13,335 bases of DNA from Bacillaceae bacterium UBA7792 (GCA_002480735.1 DLCS01000077.1:1724-15058), one strand, 5' to 3'. Shown: positions 1-6,975, numbered from the stretch's first letter. Numbers and translations are program-made. Notes: generated by a model from the letters alone, not told the origin.

Positions 1-1059
1 GAGCCAAAGCAATCAGACGATATTGCGCAGATCATTTACACCTCTGGGACAACTGGCAAGCCAAAGGGTGCCCTCATTACCCATGGCAATATCGCTTGGA
101 TGACGGAAACAGCAGCCAAGATGCTGGAGCTGACAGCAGAAGATCGGATTCTTGTAGTCCTTCCGCTTTTTCATGCCTATGCCAAGCTACAAGGCTTGCT
201 TAATGCTGTTTTCAAAGGCTGTACCATGTACCTCGAGGAGCGTTTTATTCCAGACGTCATTCTCAAAAGAATAGCTGACTACAAAATCTCCATTTTCCTT
301 GGAGTTCCAACGATGTATACGATGTTTATCAATCTCCCACAAATAAAGGAGCTTGATTTTTCACATCTCAGGACAGCGGGCTGTGGCGGGGCGACTCTTC
401 CAGTTGAAATTGTAGAAAGGGTCAATGCCGCTATGGGTGTGGATATTGGCGAAGGCTACGGTCAAACCGAGAGCACCGTTATGATTAGCTGCTTCCCTCC
501 AAATAGTGAGAAGGTTCATGGTTCAGTAGGATATCCACTTCCTGGAATTGATTTGAAAATCGTTGATCCAAGCGGTCAAGAGGTCCCTGTTGGGGAGGTA
601 GGCGAAATTATTTTCCGAGGACCAAACGCAATGAAGGGTTATTACAAGAAGGAGTACGAAACAGAAGAAACGATTAAAGATGGCTGGGTCTACACGGGCG
701 ACCTAGGAAAACAGGATGAAAAAGGTCTACTCTACATCGTTGATAGAAAGAAGGACATAATCATTCGCGGTGGATACAATATCTACCCGCGTGAAGTGGA
801 AGAGGTACTGTATACCCATCCACAAATTGTGGAATGTGCAGTAGTAGGTGAATCGGATCCGACCTTTGGCGAGGAAGTAGCGGCGTATATCGTTGTTAAA
901 GAATCCGCCACCGAGGAAGAGATCATGGCCTATTGTAAGGAAAAACTAGCACATTATAAAATTCCACGGAAGATTTATTTCCTTGAGTCGTTACCGAAAA
1001 ATGCAACGGGAAAAATTTTAAAAGCGCCGCTTAAAAAGAAAACGAATGTGAACGCATAA
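1..1059 (+). CDS. AMP-forming acyl-CoA synthetase (fatty-acid-CoA ligase), 5' truncated by window edge
   Basis: This is the C-terminal two thirds of an ANL-superfamily ligase. It converts a carboxylic acid, ATP and CoA to acyl-CoA, AMP and PPi in the cytoplasm. The frame is open from base 1, and the first Met (base 100) lies after the P-loop YTSGTTGKPKG (bases 37-69), so the start is upstream of the window. Motifs follow in family order: LPLFHAY, LGVPTMY, the adenine-binding GYGQTES, YTGDL with the ribose-binding Asp, VDRKKD at the hinge, GGYNIYPREVEE, and the catalytic Lys in PKNATGKILK near the C-terminus. The stop is followed after 21 nt by the acyl-CoA dehydrogenase with its own AGGAG site, so the two are probably one operon. 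The closest relative in the window is the ligase at 2284. The motif set resembles FadD/LcfB-like ligases; chain length cannot be read from sequence. Confidence 0.93.
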   Translation, partial: EPKQSDDIAQIIYTSGTTGKPKGALITHGNIAWMTETAAKMLELTAEDRILVVLPLFHAYAKLQGLLNAVFKGCTMYLEERFIPDVILKRIADYKISIFLGVPTMYTMFINLPQIKELDFSHLRTAGCGGATLPVEIVERVNAAMGVDIGEGYGQTESTVMISCFPPNSEKVHGSVGYPLPGIDLKIVDPSGQEVPVGEVGEIIFRGPNAMKGYYKKEYETEETIKDGWVYTGDLGKQDEKGLLYIVDRKKDIIIRGGYNIYPREVEEVLYTHPQIVECAVVGESDPTFGEEVAAYIVVKESATEEEIMAYCKEKLAHYKIPRKIYFLESLPKNATGKILKAPLKKKTNVNA

Positions 1060-1080
1060 TGAATAGATAGGAGTGATTCG

Positions 1081-2226
1081 ATGGCTAAAGCATACTTTGC
1101 GGAAGAGCATGAAATATTTAGAAAAGCATTTCGTCGATTTCTGGAGGAAGAAGCGGCTCCATATTTTGAGGAGTGGGAAGAGGCGAAGCAGGTGCCAAAA
1201 TCCTTTTGGAAAAAGGCTGGTGAACAAGGATACCTATGTCCTTGGGTAGATGAAAAATATGGAGGAGCAGGTGCCGATTTTGCCTATTCTGTCATTATTA
1301 CGGAGGAATTGGACAGAATTGGGGCTGGAATTGGTGGATTGGGGTTACACAATGATATTGTCATGCCCTACATAGATGAGTTTGGGAATGAAGAACAGAA
1401 GCAGAGGTGGCTTCCTTGGGCGGTTAGTGGTGAGATGATCTCGGCAATTGCCATGACCGAGCCTGGAACTGGGTCTGACCTCGCAAATATCAAGACAACA
1501 GCAAAGCTAAACGGGGACCATTACATCGTTAATGGCGAAAAAACATTCATTACAAACGGATATTCAGCCAATTTTGTTATTATTGTTTGCCTTACGGACC
1601 CGAATGCCACCCCGCGGCATAAAGGCATTAGTCTACTTGTAGTGGAGGAGGGGACTCCTGGTTTCAAGAAAGGAAAGAAGCTTAAGAAGGTTGGTCAGCA
1701 TGCCAACGATACATCAGAATTGATATTTGAGGATGCTGTTGTGCCAAAGGAAAATCTGCTTGGTGAGGAAGGCATGGGATTCTACTATCTCATGAAGAAA
1801 TTACAGCAGGAGAGATTGATGCTAGCTATCGGAAGTATTACCGGTGCTAAAAGAATGCTAGAAATCACCATTGATTATGTGAAGCAACGGACGGCCTTTG
1901 GTAAGCCGATTAGCAAGTTTCAAAACACTCAATTTAAAATTGCGGAGATGGCGACCAATATCAAAATTGGCGAAACCTTTGTTGACCAATTGATCATGGA
2001 TCATATGGCTAAGAAGAACATTGTCAACGAGGTTTCGATGGCAAAATGGTGGTTAACCGATTTAGCTAAAAATGTAGCCACTGAATGTATGCAGCTGCAT
2101 GGTGGCTACGGCTATATGGAGGAATATGAGATTGCAAGACGGTATCGGGATGTAGCAGTTGGGTCCATATATGCTGGTACAAATGAAATCATGAAAACAA
2201 TTATTGCGAAAAATCTAGGTTTGTAA
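1081..2226 (+). CDS. Acyl-CoA dehydrogenase (long-chain/isovaleryl active-site type)
   Basis: This FAD flavoenzyme introduces the alpha,beta double bond of acyl-CoA, the first step of beta-oxidation, and passes electrons to ETF. Its 381 aa is the normal family length. The three domains are visible: a helical N-domain (about 1-115), a beta middle domain with the flavin/substrate motif AMTEPGTGSD (124-133) and NGEKTFITNG (151-160), and a helical C-domain with RTAFGKPISKFQ (270-281) and QLHGGYGYMEEY (338-349). The catalytic base appears to be Glu244 in QQER. The position holding Glu in short- and medium-chain enzymes (YEGT) is Ala365 (YAGTNEIM). In known families this is the arrangement of long-chain and isovaleryl-CoA dehydrogenases. 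The ATG follows an AGGAGTGAT ribosome site at 1069-1077. It lies between two acyl-CoA ligases, which suggests joint activation and oxidation of one substrate class. The exact substrate is inferred only in outline. Confidence 0.95.
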   Translation: MAKAYFAEEHEIFRKAFRRFLEEEAAPYFEEWEEAKQVPKSFWKKAGEQGYLCPWVDEKYGGAGADFAYSVIITEELDRIGAGIGGLGLHNDIVMPYIDEFGNEEQKQRWLPWAVSGEMISAIAMTEPGTGSDLANIKTTAKLNGDHYIVNGEKTFITNGYSANFVIIVCLTDPNATPRHKGISLLVVEEGTPGFKKGKKLKKVGQHANDTSELIFEDAVVPKENLLGEEGMGFYYLMKKLQQERLMLAIGSITGAKRMLEITIDYVKQRTAFGKPISKFQNTQFKIAEMATNIKIGETFVDQLIMDHMAKKNIVNEVSMAKWWLTDLAKNVATECMQLHGGYGYMEEYEIARRYRDVAVGSIYAGTNEIMKTIIAKNLGL

Positions 2227-2283
2227 ACTGTAGCTTTGGGTGTGATTTCCTATTTAAAAAACGGTTTGATAGGAGGAAAATCT

Positions 2284-3810
2284 ATGAATCTATTTCAAGG
2301 ATTAGAAAGAAATGCCCGTAATAACTCAGACAAAACCGCTATTGTTTTTAATGATCGGGAATATAGTTACCGAGAGTACAATGCTGAGGTGAATCGAATC
2401 GCGAATGCTTTGATTGACTTTGGGATTAAAAAGGGCGATAAGGTAGCCTTGATGATGAAAAACTCTGATACCTTTATTTTCGTCTATTATGGAATATTGA
2501 AGGCGGGTGGGGTAGCAGTACCTATCAACTTCCGTTTAACGGCCCATGAAACTAGATATATTCTAAATCATTCTGATTCTGTAATTGTGTTTGCAGATGA
2601 GGAGTTTGCCGAAACGCTTGCGAAGGCTGCAGAAGGAAATGACAAACTGCAGCGCCAGATCATCTCTGGTAGCAATAAGCTGGAGCACCAACAGCTCCTG
2701 TCGGATTTTCGGAGCACTTCGGCAGAGAATCCGAATCTGGAGGTTCTAGAGTCTGATGATGCGGAGATCCTTTATACTTCAGGGACCACAGGACTGCCAA
2801 AGGGGGTTGTTCTTGATCATCATCGTGTTTGCCATGTTGGTATTCTCATGGCTGTGACAATGAAAATGGGTCCAGAGGATCGAATTTTGCATGTCGCACC
2901 ACTTTTTCACTCAGCTCAGTTAAATCTTTTCCTTGTTTGCGCCACCATGCTTGGCTGTACTCAAATTGTTCAGCAGGATTTCCATCCAGTTGAAACGTTA
3001 AAGATGATTGCACAGCATAAAATTTCACTATTTTTTGGCGTCCCAACGATGTATAATTTCTTCCTTCAAGTTCCTCAAGGAATGTTTGATGTATCCAGCA
3101 TTAAACGCTGTGGATACGGTGCAGCACCGATGCCGATTGCGACCCTGCAGAAATCAATTGAAATGTTTGGAACCGACCAATTTTTCAATCTATGCGGCTT
3201 AACCGAGGGTGGCCCAGGCGGCATTTTCCTAACACCAGAAGAACACAAAACAAAGCTAGGCGTAAGCGGTAGGGCGAACCATTTTACCGATGCAAGAATT
3301 GTAGATGAACATGGGGTCGATGTTAAGCCTGGTGAGGTAGGGGAGTTTATTATTTCAGGTGAGACGATCATGAAGGAATATTATAAGAATCCGGAAGAAA
3401 CTCACAAGACTTTGAAGGATGGCTGGCTTTATACAGGGGATTTAGCGACGATTGATGAGGATGGCTTTATCACCATTGTCGACAGGAAGAAAGACATGAT
3501 TATTTCTGGCGGAGAAAATGTCTACTCAACAGAGGTAGAACAGGTCCTTTATCGCCACCCTGATATTTTGGAGGCAGCAGTCATTGGTGTGCCCCATGAA
3601 GTATGGGGGGAGTCGGTTGCGGCTATTGTTGTTCCGAAGGAGGGCAAATCAATTGACAAGGATGAGCTTCTGCAATTTTGCCGTGAGCAGCTAGCTGGCT
3701 ATAAGATTCCAAGAATCATCTATGAAATGGAGCAACTCCCGCGAAACGCCTCCGGAAAAGTATTAAAATACAAGCTTCGAGAAGCATACCAAAGCACACC
3801 AGCGACATAA
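2284..3810 (+). CDS. AMP-forming acyl-CoA synthetase (fatty-acid-CoA ligase)
   Basis: This is a complete 508-aa ANL-superfamily ligase that activates a carboxylic acid to its CoA thioester through an acyl-adenylate. Visible motifs are the P-loop YTSGTTGLPKG (164-174), APLFHSAQ (205-212), FGVPTMYNF (251-259), GLTEGGPGG (305-313, acyl/adenine pocket), YTGDL (383-387, ribose-binding Asp386), VDRKKD (399-404, hinge) and PRNASGK with catalytic Lys492. The ATG at 2284 is chosen over an in-frame TTG at 2236 because AGGAGG (2271-2276) sits 7 nt before it and similar ligases begin with MNLFQ-like sequence. It is third in the visible operon, 57 nt after the dehydrogenase, with no terminator in that gap. 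It resembles the upstream ligase but differs in the substrate-pocket segments, so the two may handle different acids. Substrate is unknown. Confidence 0.94.
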   Translation: MNLFQGLERNARNNSDKTAIVFNDREYSYREYNAEVNRIANALIDFGIKKGDKVALMMKNSDTFIFVYYGILKAGGVAVPINFRLTAHETRYILNHSDSVIVFADEEFAETLAKAAEGNDKLQRQIISGSNKLEHQQLLSDFRSTSAENPNLEVLESDDAEILYTSGTTGLPKGVVLDHHRVCHVGILMAVTMKMGPEDRILHVAPLFHSAQLNLFLVCATMLGCTQIVQQDFHPVETLKMIAQHKISLFFGVPTMYNFFLQVPQGMFDVSSIKRCGYGAAPMPIATLQKSIEMFGTDQFFNLCGLTEGGPGGIFLTPEEHKTKLGVSGRANHFTDARIVDEHGVDVKPGEVGEFIISGETIMKEYYKNPEETHKTLKDGWLYTGDLATIDEDGFITIVDRKKDMIISGGENVYSTEVEQVLYRHPDILEAAVIGVPHEVWGESVAAIVVPKEGKSIDKDELLQFCREQLAGYKIPRIIYEMEQLPRNASGKVLKYKLREAYQSTPAT

Positions 3811-3814
3811 TAAT

Positions 3815-3924
3815 GGTGGACAACTCAAATTAAATGAATCGATGGATAATAACTTAAACAATGAGGGCTATTTCATAAGCTGACCACTCAGCTGTGAAAT
3901 GGCCCATCTTCATCACTGTCCACC
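3815..3924. repeat. Nested inverted repeat / long hairpin downstream of the acyl-CoA operon
   Basis: An outer 8-bp inverted repeat, GGTGGACA (3815-3822) and TGTCCACC (3917-3924), encloses a strong hairpin. Its outer stem is GGGCTATTTCA (3865-3875) against TGAAATGGCCC (3895-3905), 11 pairs with one G-U. Its inner stem is AGCTGA (3878-3883) against TCAGCT (3888-3893) with a 4-nt loop. Neither strand has a proper T-run after the stem, so it is not a textbook terminator. It may still end or protect the 3' end of the operon transcript, or be a small repeated element. It starts 5 bases after the ligase stop. Confidence 0.6.
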
Positions 3925-3947
3925 CCACACGGACAAAATCAAAAAAA

Positions 3948-3970
3948 GTCCACGAACAGTACCAGGTACC
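3948..3970. repeat. GTCCAC and GTACC-A-GGTAC short repeat cluster
   Basis: A third copy of GTCCAC (3948-3953) follows the ones in the flanking inverted repeat. Next to it is the odd-centred palindrome GTACC-A-GGTAC (3959-3969), which includes GGTACC (3965-3970). GGAC also occurs at 3931-3934. The 3811-3984 gap has no credible coding frame. The density of related short palindromes suggests a REP-like or degenerate mobile repeat unit, but that is inference, as only one copy is in the window. Confidence 0.35.
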
Positions 3971-3984
3971 AATTAGAGAAAATA

Positions 3985-4013
3985 TTGAATTGTTAGAATA
4001 TTTGTGGTATACT
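3985..4013 (+). promoter_or_regulatory. Sigma-A promoter of the IDEAL-domain gene
   Basis: The -35 TTGAAT (3985-3990) is separated by exactly 17 bp from the -10 TATACT (4008-4013). A TG at 4005-4006 gives an extended -10. The predicted transcript start near 4020 leaves a leader of about 20 nt before the ATG at 4041, with AAGGAG at 4025-4030. The match is good and the gene has no other candidate promoter. Confidence 0.7.
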
Positions 4014-4040
4014 TAGAAAAAGTTAAGGAGTTGATTTCCA

Positions 4041-4235
4041 ATGAATAAGGATTTGTTGAATTTACCCGAACCTACTACTGAAGAACAATTATCCCTTTTA
4101 GCCGAGCAAGTGATCTCAGAGGCTCTGCTTGAACACCGCAGAGAAAAGCTCCGTAAGGAAATCGACAAATCTCTACAAGAACGAAACAAGGATGAGTTCT
4201 TACGATTAACGACAGAATTGAACAAAATTTCTTGA
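4041..4235 (+). CDS. Small IDEAL-domain protein
   Basis: This is a 64-aa acidic/basic helical protein. Residues from about 22 to the end (AEQVISEALLEHRREKLRKE, then ID-SLQERNKDEFLRLTTELN) match my recollection of the IDEAL domain. That is a short helical module named after a conserved IDEAL-like run and found mostly in Bacillaceae, often at the C-terminus of larger proteins such as YpiB and in ComK-related regulators. Its function is not well defined, and protein-protein interaction is the usual suggestion. Here the domain is nearly the whole protein, with no membrane segment, signal or cysteine. AAGGAG (4025-4030) lies 10 nt before the ATG. The gene has its own extended -10 promoter and a strong terminator starting 14 nt after the stop, so it is monocistronic. 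The family call rests on visual motif match. Confidence 0.8.
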   Translation: MNKDLLNLPEPTTEEQLSLLAEQVISEALLEHRREKLRKEIDKSLQERNKDEFLRLTTELNKIS

Positions 4236-4248
4236 ACATTTCAATTGG

Positions 4249-4285
4249 GCAGCTTGGAGACAATCTCCAGGCTGCTTTGTTTTTG
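4249..4285 (+). terminator. Rho-independent terminator of the IDEAL-domain gene
   Basis: A 12-bp stem, GCAGCTTGGAGA (4249-4260) against TCTCCAGGCTGC (4264-4275) with one G-T pair and loop CAA, is followed by TTTGTTTTTG. This is a strong intrinsic terminator on the + strand. Confidence 0.92.
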
Positions 4286-4468
4286 TGGGAAGATGTTTTC
4301 TAACATGTAATTAATTGGACGGTTCTTTTGTTATCTTTGGTAATAGGGGAACCGCTCTTTTAGTTAAGGCGACAGCAATAGACAATAGCCCTTCCATTTA
4401 AGAAGGGCTTATCCAGTGGTTCATAGATGTCAGCTACTGGCTGATCAAAATACGGTTCTTGATTATGA
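4286..4468. other. Non-coding gap with weak hairpins between IDEAL gene and flavin oxidoreductase
   Basis: No coding frame is supported here. Three weak dyads are visible. CGGTTC (4320-4325) pairs with GAACCG (4349-4354), followed by CTCTTTT on the + strand. AGCCCTTC (4387-4394) pairs with GAAGGGCT (4402-4409) without a T-run on either side. CTTGATT (4458-4464) pairs with AATCAAG (4472-4478) across the oxidoreductase stop codon. The 4387-4409 hairpin is the best candidate for ending the minus-strand oxidoreductase transcript, but it is not convincing. Confidence 0.4.
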
Positions 4469-5602
4469 TTAAATCAAGTATTTCTCGGATTCCTTCGTAT
4501 AATGCACTACTTGATCAAGTTGACCATTTTTGAGTTTTACGGCCCATTCTGAATCAGCAAGCAGTGCACGGCCGATTGCTACATAGTCAAATTCGCCTGC
4601 TTTGATTTTTTCATCAATAATTTTAAGATTGTCTACAATGGTTACATGAGCATTATCCTGGTTACTCAGATATGCACGGTTGATACCGACGGAACCGACT
4701 GCAATCGTTGGCTTTTTAGTAATTCGTTTCGTCCATCCGGCTAAGTTTAAGGATGGATCTTCATCTATAAATTCAGGTTCCCATATTCGTCTCGTAGAGC
4801 AGTGGAAAATATCAACTCCAGCTTCAACCAAGGGGGTGAGTAATTGTTCAAGCTCATTAGAATTCTTAGCTAATTTGGCTTGATAATCGGTTCCTTTCCA
4901 TTGCGAATAACGAAAGACAATTGGAAAATCAGACCCGACTTCTTTCCTGCAAGCACGGACAACATCTGCCGCGAATTTTGCTCGCTCTCCAATATCCCCG
5001 CCATACTCATCGTTACGCTTGTTCGTTACTTCCCAAAAAAATTGATCAATTAAGTATCCATGGGCTCCATGCAATTCAATTCCGTCAAAGCCGATACGCT
5101 TGGCATTTGCTGCAGCTTCGGCGTATGTATTAATCATTTCAGTGACCTCTTGGTTCGTTAAAGCCTTTATTTTCTCATTTCTTTTGCCTTTTAGTGTAAA
5201 TCCGGACGGACTCACAGGAGGTGCATCAATATTTGGTTCACTGCCTGCTTTTCGTGCTGCACCTACATGCCATAGTTGAGGTATGATTTTCCCACCGGCT
5301 TGGTGGACTTCCTTAACTACATTTGCCCAGCCATTAAAGGCGTCCTCACCATAAAAACGGGGAATATCGGGACTCATGACTGCAGCTGGGTGGTTAATCG
5401 CTGTTCCCTCAGTTATGATGAGTCCAATCCCATTCTCAGCACGTTTGCGGTAATATTGTGCAACATTTTTCCCTGGGACACCATTTGGCGAAAACATTCT
5501 TGTCATCGGGGCCATCACTAACCTGCTTGCCAACATTTCATTTCCAAACGGTACAGATTGTAACAAAGTATGACCTGCGTACTCTTTATCCAAAATGAGC
5601 AC
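4469..5602 (-). CDS. NADH:flavin oxidoreductase, Old Yellow Enzyme family
   Basis: This is a 377-aa FMN-dependent TIM-barrel ene-reductase, which typically reduces activated C=C bonds of enones or nitro compounds using NAD(P)H. Visible motifs are RLVMAPMTR (27-35), LIITEGT (61-67), QLWHVGAAR (109-117), ELHGAHGYLIDQFF (176-189) with the substrate-binding His178/His181 and Tyr183, NDEYGGDIGER (197-207), the late-barrel VGSVG (302-306), and the FMN-phosphate motif IGRALLAD (343-350). The long RRIWEPEF-SLNLAGWTK segment (271-292) points to a less studied OYE-like subgroup. The substrate is unknown. The start is uncertain. The GTG at 5602 lies only 2 nt after GGAAGG (5610-5605, - strand), while a TTG three codons in (5593) has an 11-nt spacing and may be the real start. 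The gene stands alone on the minus strand between + genes. Confidence 0.92.
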   Translation of the reverse strand: MLILDKEYAGHTLLQSVPFGNEMLASRLVMAPMTRMFSPNGVPGKNVAQYYRKRAENGIGLIITEGTAINHPAAVMSPDIPRFYGEDAFNGWANVVKEVHQAGGKIIPQLWHVGAARKAGSEPNIDAPPVSPSGFTLKGKRNEKIKALTNQEVTEMINTYAEAAANAKRIGFDGIELHGAHGYLIDQFFWEVTNKRNDEYGGDIGERAKFAADVVRACRKEVGSDFPIVFRYSQWKGTDYQAKLAKNSNELEQLLTPLVEAGVDIFHCSTRRIWEPEFIDEDPSLNLAGWTKRITKKPTIAVGSVGINRAYLSNQDNAHVTIVDNLKIIDEKIKAGEFDYVAIGRALLADSEWAVKLKNGQLDQVVHYTKESEKYLI

Positions 5603-5636
5603 TTCCTTCCATTTGTTTGAATTATCTGTTTCTTTT

Positions 5637-5665
5637 ATTCTACAATTCCACTAGACTAATTTAAA
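5637..5665 (-). promoter_or_regulatory. Possible sigma-A promoter of the flavin oxidoreductase
   Basis: Reading the minus strand, TTTAAA (5665-5660) is 17 bp from TAGAAT (5642-5637). The -10 is good and the -35 is weak. The predicted start near 5630 gives a leader of about 28 nt. A 5-bp inverted repeat (AGACT 5653-5657, AGTCT 5672-5676) overlaps the -35, which is weak evidence for an operator. Confidence 0.35.
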
Positions 5666-5793
5666 CCGATAAGTCTTATGGATTTACTAAAGCGTTGTTC
5701 TTTTCTTATTAGTTCCATTGGAGAGCAAACATAGAAGCAGTCTTTTCCTCATGCAATGTTATTTGTTGGATATAATACGAGGGAGGTGTTGAT

Positions 5794-6237
5794 ATGGTTA
5801 AAAAAATCTCCCTTTTATTCATACTTTTTCTCTTTCAAGTGGCAGGTATGAATGCATACACGGCAAATATTGAAGTTTTTCACATCAATGAGGGAAAAGT
5901 GGTAAAGGAAGTTCCAGCAAACGACACGGTGCATAAGGAGGTAGAGGGCATCTTAAAGGGAATCACGGATATCTTTCGGGAGTTTGAACCGATTCCAAAA
6001 AGCGGGCAAATGGTGAAGATCCCTTTAGATCCCGCAATTAAGGTGGAAAATCAATGGTTTCATGCTCTTGTGAGTGAGGTTATTCTAATATTTCCAGAGT
6101 ATGAAAATCCTCATCTCATGCTCTTTGACGATGAAAACAATGCATTTTTCTTTACCTTTGATGCTTCTGTTGATCGCATTCTAGACGAGCTTAAACTAAA
6201 GCTTAATGAGAGGAATAATAGTAAAAATAGCCCCTAG
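5794..6237 (+). CDS. Small exported protein of unknown function
   Basis: I do not recognise this 147-aa protein. The N-terminus is a clear signal peptide: MVKK, then the hydrophobic run ISLLFILFLFQVAGM (5-19). A likely cleavage is after NAYTA or just before it at GMNA. There is no lipobox cysteine, so it is secreted or membrane-tethered rather than a lipoprotein; the protein has no cysteine at all. The mature part (about 25-147) alternates beta-like and amphipathic segments and is acidic (EVFHINEGKVVKEV, LIFPEYENPHLMLFDDENNA, DRILDELKLKLNE). GGGAGGTG (5781-5788) sits 5 nt before the ATG. A TATAAT at 5771-5776 is too close to the ribosome site to be a clear promoter. The stop codon lies inside the terminator at 6230-6247. 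The coding character (good ribosome site, signal peptide, terminator) makes it a real gene. Confidence 0.85.
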   Translation: MVKKISLLFILFLFQVAGMNAYTANIEVFHINEGKVVKEVPANDTVHKEVEGILKGITDIFREFEPIPKSGQMVKIPLDPAIKVENQWFHALVSEVILIFPEYENPHLMLFDDENNAFFFTFDASVDRILDELKLKLNERNNSKNSP

Positions 6238-6253
6238 TAAAAGGGGCCTTTCT
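6230..6253. terminator. Bidirectional terminator between the exported-protein gene and the TetR gene
   Basis: GCCCCT (6230-6235) pairs with AGGGGC (6242-6247) around a 6-nt loop. CTTTCT follows on the + strand and a TATTTTTAC run follows on the minus strand. It serves the convergent genes ending at 6237 (+) and 6263 (-). The stop codon TAG (6235-6237) is inside the hairpin. The T-run is better on the minus strand. Confidence 0.8.
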
Positions 6254-6262
6254 AATGATCCG

Positions 6263-6856
6263 CTATTGCTTTACTAGCATTTTCAGCAAATAATTCGCAA
6301 ATGTTTCCGAAATCTCTTCAGCTGATTTTTCTCCATTTGGGTCATACCACTCTTGCGTCCAATTTAATGCACCGAGTAGAATCATGCGAACCATTTTCAC
6401 ATCAACATGATTGAATTCCTTTTTAAGAATCCCTTCTAAAATGATTTCATCAAAATATTGGGCATAGGTGGTGCGGTCTTGGAGAATATCCTGTAGATAA
6501 TCGTCAGTAAAATGTTGACTTGGCTTGTGCATGACCATAAACATTGATTTTTCACTGGTAGCAAGGGTGATATGAGCCTTAATTGCATTTTCAAGCTTTT
6601 CTGTTGCACTCTTTGAGCTTGCAATAATCTCCTTCATTTTAGTAATGCTTAAATCCATGATCATTTTATGGCAATGATAAAGCAGCTCATCTTTATTCTT
6701 AAAATAATAGTACATCGAACCCTTTGTCATTAGTAGCTTCGCTGCCACGTCTTCCATTGTGGTCCCATGGTAGCCCTTTTTCGCAAAAATCGCAGCTGCA
6801 GCCCTGAGGATTTCTTCTTTTTTCTTTCTAATCTTTCTTTCCTTAATTGAGGACAT
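6263..6856 (-). CDS. TetR/AcrR family transcriptional regulator
   Basis: This 197-aa regulator has the N-terminal TetR helix-turn-helix domain: EEILRAAAAIFAKKGYHGTT (14-33), then MEDVAAKLLMTKGSMYYYFK (34-53) and NKDELL. The C-terminal ligand domain (about 70-197) includes the LLGALNWTQEWYDPNG segment, seen in TetR proteins of the KstR2/fatty-acid-responsive kind. That link is from memory and is weak. GGAG (6867-6864, - strand) lies 7 nt before the ATG. The gene is divergent from the quinone oxidoreductase at 7041 with a 184-bp gap, the usual layout for a TetR protein controlling its neighbour and itself. A minus-strand promoter GTGACT-18-TATGAT can be drawn in this gap. ATGAAT (6913-6918) and ATTCAT (6938-6943) form a spaced dyad near it. 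Its transcript ends at the bidirectional hairpin at 6230-6247. The ligand is unknown. Confidence 0.93.
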   Translation of the reverse strand: MSSIKERKIRKKKEEILRAAAAIFAKKGYHGTTMEDVAAKLLMTKGSMYYYFKNKDELLYHCHKMIMDLSITKMKEIIASSKSATEKLENAIKAHITLATSEKSMFMVMHKPSQHFTDDYLQDILQDRTTYAQYFDEIILEGILKKEFNHVDVKMVRMILLGALNWTQEWYDPNGEKSAEEISETFANYLLKMLVKQ

Positions 6857-6975
6857 GGTGATTCTCCAATCTATTTCGTACTATCTGTATTCTATCAAAT
6901 CATATTTGCTCAATGAATAAAAGTCACATATTTAAACATTCATGAAACTTTCTAAAATAGCAGCAATGGGGCTAT

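Noticed and set aside
2236..2283. TTG start 16 codons upstream for the second acyl-CoA ligase
   Set aside because: The AGGAGG site at 2271-2276 directs initiation at the ATG at 2284, and the extra residues look like leader sequence.
3075..3371. 98-aa open frame antisense to the second ligase
   Set aside because: It lies fully inside a well-supported gene, has no ribosome site and shows no recognisable motif.
4387..4409. 8-bp hairpin AGCCCTTC/GAAGGGCT as a terminator of the flavin oxidoreductase
   Set aside because: There is no T-run on either strand. It was kept only as a weak dyad in the gap description.
5771..5776. TATAAT as the -10 of the exported-protein gene
   Set aside because: The transcript would start in the ribosome site and no -35 is seen at proper spacing.
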